Source: Oscheius onirici (taxonomy: Eukaryota > Nematoda > Chromadorea > Rhabditida > Rhabditidae). Taken from it: a stretch of DNA of 64,000 nt. The position numbers were made by a program, and so were the translations under genes. Below the pieces are notes generated by a model. That model did not search any database, was not told the DNA's origin, and saw only the letters and a list, made by a program, of their open reading frames with translations. Shown here piece by piece: positions 1-10,200 of the stretch. The stretch lies in assembly GCA_932521025.1 (NCBI GenBank), contig OW051471.1, forward strand, positions 4,216,001-4,280,000. The letters run 5' to 3'. Numbering within the stretch: the stretch's first letter is position 1; each line of letters opens with the position of its first letter.

Positions 1-170
1 TATGCGAAAAGTATCATTTTGCTTAGAATTCGTCAGTTTTCCGTTGTTGCTGCAAAGTTCGCCGCACAATCGATCGATTTTATTTTTTTTCTTGGGTCTC
101 GCAGCGAATCCGACGAAAACAACATTTGAAAAGACACGCGAAATCACCTCCAGTTTCTTTTCGACCGTTG

Positions 171-405
171 TTCTATTCGGTTGTACTGCAGTAGGCGCCT
201 CAGTTCGTGCAATAGCCGCCTCAGTTCGTTCAAACATCCTTGAAGTTTCCATTTTCTTTTATTTTTCACATTTCTAAGCAATTTCATCGAGTTCTGCGTG
301 CATAAAAATCTCCTGGGCGTTCAATTTGGTCGAAAATAACATAAAAAAGACGGGGCCAATTTTTTGAACGAATTGAGGCGCCTACTGCAGTACAACCTTC
401 TATTC
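171..405. mobile_element. 219-bp MITE with 8-bp target-site duplication (hAT-like)
   Basis: Positions 179-397 begin with GGTTGTACTGCAGTAGGCGC and end with its reverse complement; the terminal inverted repeats match over about 30 bp with one or two differences. The element is flanked by the direct repeat TTCTATTC at 171-178 and 398-405. An 8-bp duplication is typical of hAT or P-type transposons, so this looks like a non-autonomous derivative. It has no coding capacity and sits just upstream of the PRELI gene. Confidence 0.8.
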
Positions 406-472
406 TATATACTCGTTTTTATTATGGACAGTCGCAAAATTCACATTTCCAGACACCTTTCGGGCGGCAGCC

Positions 473-1212
<740 letters not shown>

Positions 1213-1359
1213 TGTATACATCAATGTCGCACAAAGGTTTTCAAACAACTACGTTTCTATTTATTTTGTTACTGTAAATTTCCTTGAAAAGTAACCTTGT
1301 GTCATTCATAAACGTTTCGCTACCTAGATTTTGTTCTCTAATTGTAAAGTCTAGTTAGT

Positions 1360-1422
1360 GCCTGTCCCTCTCACGCCGAGAGGGACAGCACGCGGCTTTC
1401 CCCCTATTTAGGGGGCAGGCTC
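1360..1422 (+). other. GC-rich nested hairpin structure
   Basis: The sequence folds as CTGTCCCTCTC pairing with GAGAGGGACAG around a five-base loop, followed by CCCCCTA pairing with TAGGGGG. An outer GCCTG...CAGGC pair can close both hairpins into a three-way junction. It lies about 150 nt after the PRELI stop codon. It may be a structured RNA, a 3'-end signal or a transposon end; the sequence alone does not decide. Confidence 0.4.
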
Positions 1423-1725
1423 CGCCCAGTCGGGGAGGAGGCCCACCAGGGCTTAGGTCTAGGCAGGTGTCACTATTTTTCCTATCTCATGATCAATCTT
1501 TAGCTTTTACTCATCCTCCACTTCTGTACAAATCCTCCCAACTCCACTTCTCTACTTAGATCTATGATACAAGCTGTATATGAAACTGCTACTAGTATCC
1601 TTTGTCATTTATCTTGATAGGCGACAATAGTCAGTCAGACTGGGGTTCTTAGCTTTAACTGGTCATTTCCTCTTGCTACACCACCTTGATATGGGACAGA
1701 CCAAGTATAAGTTAACAGTCTGTAC

Positions 1726-1904
1726 AAAAAGAACGCAACAGTAACCCATAAATATTTCATTTCGAGAACCACAAACCCCTGATTTTCAGTGTAAACTGCA
1801 ACAATTCAAACCGATCTCATGATTTTCTCAACGGTGAATTGCCGCGCTTCAGGGGTTTGTGTTTCTCGAAGCGAAATATTTATGGGTTACTGTTGCGTTC
1901 TTTT
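1726..1904. repeat. palindromic repeat, ~58-bp arms
   Basis: The left arm, about 1726-1783, is the reverse complement of the right arm, about 1850-1904. Both carry GCAACAGTAACCCATAAATA or its complement, and CACAAACCCCTGA or its complement, with roughly 95% identity by eye. It is a small foldback or MITE with no coding capacity. Confidence 0.8.
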
Positions 1905-2015
1905 TTTTTAAGACTAAGTTTGTTAGATGGACTAGCTACGATCTTTACCACGCTACTGACAGTGAGTGTTCGTTTCCACTACTTCCTACTCGGTTATGTA
2001 ACAATCGTCTTGTCT

Positions 2016-2505
2016 TAAAGCGTGTCTCCGGCTTCGAAAAATCGCTGCGAGACTAATTGGCATTGGTCCCGTCACGATTACTGCGGCTCCCGACGCGATC
2101 TCATCCACAAAAATTTATTTTCACTTTTTCGACGTTTTACAATCGTTTTTTCGTTTCCAAACCATGTTTAATCGATTCGGCATCAAATTTTACATCAGTT
2201 ACGTCTATTCCGTCATCAAAATTTATGGTGCTTAGGAAAGAAAAAATAAGAAAGCACAGAAATGCTGTTTTCGCCTTTTCCTTCCAGTTTTGCCAGATTT
2301 TTGATATCGGAATGTACGTATCTGATGTAAAATTGGATGCCGAATCGATTAATCATAGTTTGGAACCCAAAAAACGAGTGTAAACCGTCGAAAATGCAAA
2401 AATAAAAATTTTGGGATGAGAACGTGTCGGGACCCGTTGCAATCGTGACGAAACCAGCGCAATTGGTCTCGCAGCGATTTTTCGAAGCCGGAGACACGCT
2501 TTTAA
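2016..2505. repeat. foldback element with ~190-bp arms
   Basis: Arm 2016-2205 starts AAAGCGTGTCTCCGGCTTCG and returns as the reverse complement in 2315-2505, with about 85-90% identity by eye. The central spacer is about 110 bp. The arms include the blocks AATCGATTCGGCATC and TTTTACATCAG on opposite strands. Such long perfect-looking arms fit a foldback-type DNA transposon remnant. Confidence 0.85.
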
Positions 2506-2524
2506 AAAAAGATAAAACAAATAT

Positions 2525-2597
2525 GCTTGCTGAGGGATCGAACTAGCATAAAATGGATTTGTAGTCGGCGCTCTTAACCACTGCGCCATGAGGTGCA
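2525..2597 (-). repeat. tRNA-derived sequence (SINE head or tRNA pseudogene)
   Basis: On the minus strand the sequence has a box A-like TGGCGCAGTGGTTAAGAGC and a box B-like AGTTCGATCCC at tRNA spacing. The anticodon and T stems do not pair properly and the acceptor ends do not match, so a working tRNA is unlikely. It directly abuts the foldback element, which suggests a tRNA-derived SINE or a decayed tRNA. Confidence 0.55.
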
Positions 2598-2775
2598 AAC
2601 ACTCGGCAAACTCTTTCGGGGTCATAAGCTGCCTTAATCAACTAATGCATAGGGATAATCAACAGCCGAGGTAGGCTCTCTTTAACACCAAATATCAATC
2701 CTATTTGAGAGAGCTTACCCTTTATATAATCCACCTTCTCTCACCCGTCTCTCCAAGTCGCGTTCCTCCGCATCT

Positions 2776-3894
2776 ATGAATTTCTCGGCATCTTCCAACG
2801 ACACAGCAAAAGAGATGGTTTGTCCCACTATTCTTACTTATTGGTGCCAGCTAATCAATATCAGCAGTGTTCCCGATGTGCTTCGCATCATTTCAATCGT
2901 CCTCTGCTCCATTTTGACAAGTCTTCTTCTGTTTTCTCTAGCAAAGGGCCGCATGATATTCTGGAAGGTGTGTGGCTGACTTACAGGATGAGAAATAGTT
3001 TCAGAGACCCTACTACAAGCTTCTAGTGCAGCTGGTTGTAGCCAACGTGCTAGCTATAGCAGCCAAAATAGTCGTAGTTGCTTACAATGGTAAGGAATTT
3101 ACATAAACCATAACAAATACTGTTTAGAAAGTACGGTTATACAACACTCGTTGGAAGAAATGGCCGATCAGTTGAATTACACCTTTTTGGCCGTGATCGC
3201 TGTTCAAAGACTGGCTGTTTTTGTCAAGCAACGACTCTCAGAATTGGTCTTTTCTAGGTGCGTTGGAAGAACAAATCAAAAGACGAACAAAACTATCAGA
3301 TCCCGAACAAAGTATGTGGTCATTACTTGTTGGATCCTTCTGAGCGCTCTCTCAATCTTCTTGTCAATGTCCGACTGTTACTATCATCATACCTCCACTG
3401 ATCGCTATGAATATTCCTGTAACTCGATTTCCCTCCACCGGAGTCTGTTGATCCGACATGTGAGTCACAACTGATCTCAATGAAAGAAACTCATTCAGAT
3501 GTTGACTTTTCAAAAGACAATCTACCTCTTAGTCATTATCGTCTGCTACACGATCATCTTCAAAAGAACTCGTGGCTGTCAGTCAGTTCGAGTAGATTTC
3601 GGAGAGAAGGAGCTTCTGGAACAGGCCAGACTCATGACCTTTCTCTTCCAGGTAAAGAGTTCCGAAGAAAACTCCAATCCTATTCAGTTTGGTCCCTTCT
3701 TCAAAGTCGTCATCTACACTAGAACCTTCTCCGCAGCCTTCTCCTCAATGGCCCCAGCTCTCGTCTCCGCTTCCGATCTGCTCGTTCGATCCATCGCCCT
3801 TCTCTACATTCTGCTGTCCAGCAAGGATCTGAGACGCTTTGTAAAGATTAGGACGAGCACCCGCCTGACTCTCCTCAATCGACCCTCCTCCTGA
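2776..3894 (+). CDS. seven-transmembrane receptor, rhodopsin-like/nematode chemoreceptor-like
   Basis: Five exons (2776-2967, 3005-3089, 3128-3459, 3499-3651, 3688-3894) give 322 residues. Seven hydrophobic stretches are visible, among them LRIISIVLCSILTSLLLF, LLVQLVVANVLAIAAKIVVV, YVVITCWILLSALSIFL and TIYLLVIIVCYTIIF. The segment after helix 5 (EKELLEQARLMTF, then FFKVVIYTRTFSAAF) recalls nematode serpentine receptor classes such as Srx, but this is only an impression. Introns are 36-39 nt. The last one (3652-3687) is a multiple of three with no stop, so its retention would add 12 codons. A possible polyadenylation signal AATAAA is at 3923-3928. Ligand unknown. Confidence 0.8.
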
Positions 3895-4262
3895 TCATCC
3901 AATTGATTCTGATCTTTCTCTCAATAAATATTTGGCTTGAATGGGATCAAAAGAAAGGATAAAGTGTGTGGAAATCTAATCATCACAAGTTCTTTTGGGT
4001 CTTAAGGCTGTCTAATCCCTCCCACCGTAGACAGGAATTGTTTCCCGAAAACAATGACTGAATCACCTCTGTTCGAAGTAACAAGAGTTATTTTCGTCGG
4101 GATGTTCCTAAAGGATAGTAACTTATCTGGAAAAAAACTTCCATTCATGATGTTGCTTCCAGAGAAACTTTCCCTTTATTTATAGAACAAATTAAGGTTC
4201 CCCTAAACATTTATTGTAATCGAAGAAGTGTTACGCAATGAATTTGTACAGTCTCTCGACTC
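3895..4262. other. convergent intergenic gap
   Basis: This gap lies between the 3' ends of the receptor gene (+) and ATIC (-). Apart from a possible poly(A) signal for the receptor I see no feature in it. Confidence 0.6.
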
Positions 4263-7200
4263 TCAGTGATGGAACAGTCGAAGGCCGGTGTGGATGAGAC
4301 AGATATCGTGTTCATCACAGGCTGCCACGACGTCTTCATCTCTCACCGATCCTCCTGGATGAGCAATGTACTCTACTCCGAACTGACGGGCACAGTCCAC
4401 ATTGTCTCTAAACGGAAGGAAAGCGTCGGAACTCATGACAACCCCGGTTAACTGGGAGAGCCATTCTTGTCGTTGTTCCTGAAAAACGGAAGTCTATTTT
4501 GAGATGGCGGGTCAATTGAATAGACTGACGTCAAGCCCCCTTGCGAAGATGAACGCGAAGGATCAGCGCTGACGTCGAGTCGGGAAGCCTTTCGCATTAC
4601 TTACACTGGTCAAGGGCTCGACGGGTTCAGTAAAGAACTGCTGCCATTGGTCGACTGAGACTTCGTGACCCAGAACTCCCGAACAGAGAATGTCGACAGC
4701 ATTCGACTTTTCCGAGCGTTTGACACTAGCCTTCCAGGGCAGAGACAGCACGTGCGGATGTTGACGCATCCACCTAAAAAATTAGGTCTTTTGATTTCCG
4801 AACAGTTGGCGTGGGTTCTTATCTGTATTGAGGGATAGACCTTGTCCAGAAGCATCGGGTATATTTGTAATCCTGGACAAGACATCATACACCTGTTTTC
4901 AGGATGTGGGTCGGAAGTAGGCTTGTGCTGCTCTGAGTCGGAAATGACCCGTACCTACTGGGGGGAATGACGCCACTGCTATACTAACTACATCCATTCA
5001 ACTACCACAGAATACGAGTTCTTCAGGAATAGTCATTTTACAAACTACAGCTGGAAGAGACTTAACAGTATTAGAGGAATCCGTATAGTAACCACGTGTT
5101 CAGTCTCCCGCCTCTCTGTATTATCAGCTGGTGCAAGTGTCCACACACTCAGACGCAATCAAAAACACTCATAAACTTGTCCATTTGTCCAGAGGACCGG
5201 CCATTTTCGGACAGATTCGGGGCGGGGCCACTAGTCCCTCCTCTGACCGGGCGGACGACGTCTTCCGTTTTCTCATTTCTAACCTACTTCTATACCAAAC
5301 AGGTCAGTTCTATTTGACTTTAGACCCTCGTGACCCTGTTTACCATTGATTTCGTCTTCTCGGTTATATATCTTTCTTTAGTCTCCACAAGTCGTTAGTC
5401 TGTCGAGCGATACCATTGGGACTTCTAATGGGTCTGAACAAGACTGATCTACTAGATGTTCCAATTGGGTATCACTACACAGTCAAATACAAAAGAACAC
5501 AGTTCAAATTTGGGACGCGACGGAAGTTCTGGACTTCACGTGCGTCAACAAAAACTTGATAAAGAGACACGTTATCTTAACTGCCGGATGCCAATCGTAG
5601 ACTCTTTGATCGTGAGCTTCGAACAAAGTGAAAGAATAGTCTGAAGAGGCTCTCAGCTGACGTGCCGCGATTAAAAATCCGCCCTTCAATTATAGGCAAA
5701 GACGTCATTTCATGTGGCCCCTATATTGAGCACGAATATTAATAATAACCACTGGAGTGTTTGTCCCGATTTCAGATGTTCCCGCCTTGAGAGCTATGCT
5801 AGCCGAACTAGCCCTCCTACTATTCTCCGCTGAAATGGCTACGGCCTTGCTCATGTTCGAGAAAGGTTGGCATTAACAGTTGCTGTACTAACTTTAAGTT
5901 AAGCTGACAGCGAAAATGCCTGTCTACAGGCAATGTGTGAAGCTGATTCGGGCTGTGTCTCAGTCGGCTGTTCTGTCGATCAAAACGATCGAATTGGATG
6001 TGGCTACTTTCGTCTCAACATCCATCAATTCAGAGTCAGTTAGATCAGAAAATGTCCCTAAAAGAGTTTGTAGCAATGCTATCAACCTGGAAAGAAGGAC
6101 GAAGAAGACGAACAGACAGCCTGGATCAACTGCGCCGAGAACTACGAATGCAGTGCCATGTGCATTAGGGTTGGTCAAAGTTAAAGGCTCTTTAAAGAAG
6201 GTCAATTTCAGGGTCTTGGAGTCCGATTCCGTGTGAAATGTTACGGAAAGTCGGACTGCGAGACACTAGCCCGAATTCATGACGGAGGAGCCAATGGCTG
6301 TCGAGATCGACGGACTATTTTCTACTGGAGGAAAGTACGCGAAGCGTGCGGCCCAGACTGCAATGGGAAGATTTTTACGAGGCATCGCCTCTGACCAAAA
6401 CTGATGTGATCTGAATAAATGAAGATTCACCAGTTGGCTGCCTTGTCTCCAGCGAGTCTTGTACAATGGATGCGCGACTGTTGGCCAGCTCCCATTCCAA
6501 TGACCTGACCGCGATGAGCCAGACAGACTGAGTTCGATTGGGCGTATTTGAGAGCGACAGTTGCCACAATCAGATCGTCCAGAGCTGATTTGGGCATCTG
6601 AAAATGAAAGGAGTTTTAGTCAAGAACAAAGTTCTTACATCCTTTTTCTGACCGACAACGTTAGTAAAAGTGTCCGCGCTGATTACTGCATTGTTTCTCT
6701 TCTGTCTTAATCTCAGTCCAAAGACTGTTCTCTCCTCAGTCTCAGTCGGAATGTAGTTCGGATTGATCTGAATCCAATACTTTGCTTCAATAAATTCTTT
6801 TTCACCTTTAGAACACAGTAGTTGCCATTCTTCTTCTTTGCCAACAGACTGAGAGCTGCCGGATCGAAATCAGGAGCTACTACTCCATCACTGACTTCTC
6901 TGTTGATAATCTTGGCTGTCAACTCATCACATTTTTCCGAAAGAGCTATGAAATCTCCGAAACTGGACATGCGATCAGCACCTGAATATGAAGATTGTTT
7001 TCTGTTCAACATGCTCTTGCACCACTTTCACAGTAGCCGGGAATTTAGCTAAGAGGGGACCACGCTTGACTAGAGGGAAAAGCCACGAGTCTTACCCAAC
7101 AGCTTGAACCAGGCCAACTCTCGTTGTGGCCTGTATGCCCATTCTTGTTCTCAAAAGGGAACAGCGTCTGTCCTTTGACTGAAAACTCACCTCGAGCTCG

Positions 7201-10200
7201 GGCATATGCAGCGGCGAGAGAAGGTTTCTTTGTGTCCAGTGGAAGATCTGATACCATGCAGGAATTAGCTTCTGGCTCGTTCAAAGGAACTCCGACTGCA
7301 GCTCCGGCTGGAGAGACGTGTTTGAAAGAAGCAGCTGCCGGTAACTGCGTAGCAGTGCTGAGCTCTTTGACCAATTGCCAGCCATTCAGACCGTCGAGAA
7401 TGTTGATGTAGCCAGGGGAGCCATTCAGCACTTTGATCGGCATCTCTTCCTGTACCGAGTAGAATTCAGCTTCTCCTTTTTGGTGGGGGTTAGTTCCTGA
7501 AAATGTTTTCGTTACTCACAGATGGTTTTTGACAAAATATTTACACATGGGGTCTTCATTTGTTGAACTAAATATAAAAAAAGACAGAAGACACTTAGAA
7601 GCTCTTTATTCAGTGCACTTTACAGCTTCTTGTTGTTGTTCGAGGTGTCAGAGTTCTTCTTGTCGAGGTTCGTCTCGGACTTGACTCCTTCTCCTGTGCC
7701 CGTCATCTCTCCCGACTTCTCATCGCTCCTGCTCTCCTTGTTCTTTTTCGACGAGCTGTCCTGTTTGAGTTTCCTACACGAGACAATGATGCCGATGCTT
7801 CCAGCCAGAAATCCGACGATGGACACTACAAGCAGACCCCATCCCAGAGCTGGACTGCCTTTATTCTTCGTCTTGTCTTCTTCGACTGCAGTCTGATTCC
7901 GGGCATCAGTCCGGTCACCCGAACCCCTTCCTCTCCCGAAGAGTCGCCGGAAGAAGAATTCTCAGCGCCAGTTGTCGACTCTTCTGACATTGCGTCGACC
8001 GTTGACGATTGGGTAGACGTCGAGAAGACTGTGGTGATTTTCTCTTTGGTAGCTGGAAGAGCAGCAGTTGTGGTGCTCGAGACAGTCGTCGTAGGGGTAT
8101 CCGTGATGCTAGTCGTCGTATTAGGAACAGTCTTGGTAGTCGAGCTTGAAGTAGTTGTGGTTGTGGTAGTTTTACTGGGAGTAGTCGTACGTTCAGACGT
8201 AGTCGTACTAGCTGTACTGGGAGCAGACGTAGAGACCGTAAAGCTGTTAGATGTGGCTTTACTCTCGGCTGCAGTAGAACCCTTAGCGTTACTTCCAGTT
8301 GTGACCACAGTATTCACAGGTGTACTCGGAGAAATAGCATTGGTAGTATTCCCGTTTGTAGCTCCAGTCTTGTTTGTAGTAGAGAAATCAGCTGAAATCG
8401 TCATTGTTGTCTTTCCTGTGGTAGAACGAATCGAAGAGGACGTAGACTCAGCAGAAGTCGCATCATTGGATCTGGCTACGGTAAAAGTGATGGAATCCGT
8501 TGTCGCGGCGAATTTGCTATTGCTGTCATCAATTTTGCTTCTATTCCCTTTATAAGCCTGGACAGCGGTAGAGGACCAGGACGCCGAGCAGAAGACACCT
8601 CCAGAGCTTCATGTCGATTGGGAACCAAACTGATCAACAGCTTCTATTGCACCTAGGGGTTATACTTGACAGGCCCAGTATAAAACACTTCAATTTCATA
8701 ATTGACTTTTCATAGATTATTTGAGACTGCTGTTCACAGTCTGTTCGCTAGTTTCGCCCGTCTTCCGCATGCCAAAATGAAGATTCTTCGTGATGAAAGA
8801 ACTTTTGAGCAACCCGGATCTGATGCGCATTGGCGTCTTCAACGTTTACGCTCTTCCACATAACATGTCTCGGGTCGGTTCTTTTATGTCATGACTGTCC
8901 GATAGTTTATATCAGTCGAAAAAAAGTTAGGTTTCCGAGCTTTTTTATAACTTTGTACGAACTCTAACAAAAGTACTAAAGTTTTTCACTTTTTATAACT
9001 GTTCGGACGGTTATAAATAAGTTCGGATGGTTATAAAGTTCAACGGACGGTTTTATATATTGTGAAGCTGCTCAAAGAGGTCAGGTACACTTTGGAGAAA
9101 GCACAAAGTCTTTCCCCCAACTGACTTTTGACCTACCGTATCTGAGAGCGATTGATCGTCCGTCACTGAGCTGTCTTCGCATATACCGACTGATCTCCTC
9201 GTCGTAGGAAGCCGTGTGTTCGAAGGCCTGAAACATTCGGAATTTTCTCAAAACTTTTCTACTTCCTGGCCCTGGGGATGGGGGTCAGCTCGCTTCTGGA
9301 CTTTATTGCAGCCATTTGTAGCAATCGCGTTAATTTCCGTCTGCCTGACACTCCCGCACGGCCCACAATCCATTGACGACACTTTTCGGGGATCAAATTC
9401 TGAGTTGATTGGCAAAAAAAAGCTTGATTAGAGTTCTTGTGAAGCCCGTTCACTTAAGGTAAAGGATGCTTTTACTGGAATGCTTCCGAAGTGCAAAAGA
9501 AAGATATTACCAAAGTCGACTCACAACATTCCTCGTACATTAGAGCAAGGAATAGAGAGGAGGCCAAGGAATGAACAAAGAGAGTGCCACGAGTGTTCTT
9601 TTAAGTCGTTTGCCCTCTCTTTTCCTCGAAGACGATCAAGAACCCTGCGAGGGGGTCATCCCAAAAGCAATTGTTATGAATAAAAGATCCGTGACCAGAC
9701 ACATTCTCTCCTGCTGGTCTACTTTAACCCGACTGCGACTAATCGAATTTCGCGGATCCCGAGTGGGATAAACTCTTCTGATGGACAAAACAAATGAGTT
9801 TTGGGTCAGGAGTGAAATCGGATGCTATGAGTCAACTACCGACCGAGGGAAATTTAGTACAAAGTTATAAGTGAAGATACCTTGTAGCCCTTGTGATAGA
9901 GACGGTCAAAGAGACGAGAGTTGGAATGAGAGCGATGTTTACTGTCGTCTTCGGCTCTCGGCCTCCATTTGTAGGCCATGGAGGAGATTCGCGACATGAT
10001 TCGAGGAAGAAGATGGTCTAGCCGTCTGTCAACGACATGTTCGAGAGAGAAATGAGGGCGGAGCGACGAAGAGAGGTTCAGGCCTAATAGGATGCCTCGT
10101 TTCATCCCTCCGGAAGGCCATCATAAAAAACAATCGAGTCGGTCGCGAGTCGAGACCAGGTACACTCTGCTTGATTGTTTCTGGTCAGTCGAGCGGACCG

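Larger units (their letters stand above)
1213..2775. other. repeat-rich intergenic region
   Basis: No gene is recognisable between the PRELI gene and the receptor gene. The region holds a GC-rich junction structure (about 1360-1420), two foldback elements and a tRNA-like SINE head, each listed separately. Short ORFs here lie inside the palindromes and have no family resemblance. Confidence 0.6.

Noticed and set aside
2525-2597. Functional tRNA gene
   Set aside because: Box A and box B are present, but the anticodon, T and acceptor stems do not pair, so it was annotated as tRNA-derived only.
7826-8555. Antisense Val-rich ORF over the mucin-like pseudogene (8031-8555 +)
   Set aside because: It is the mirror of Thr/Ser codons on the other strand (ACT/AGT/GTC); the same artefact appears over the intact copy at 43047.
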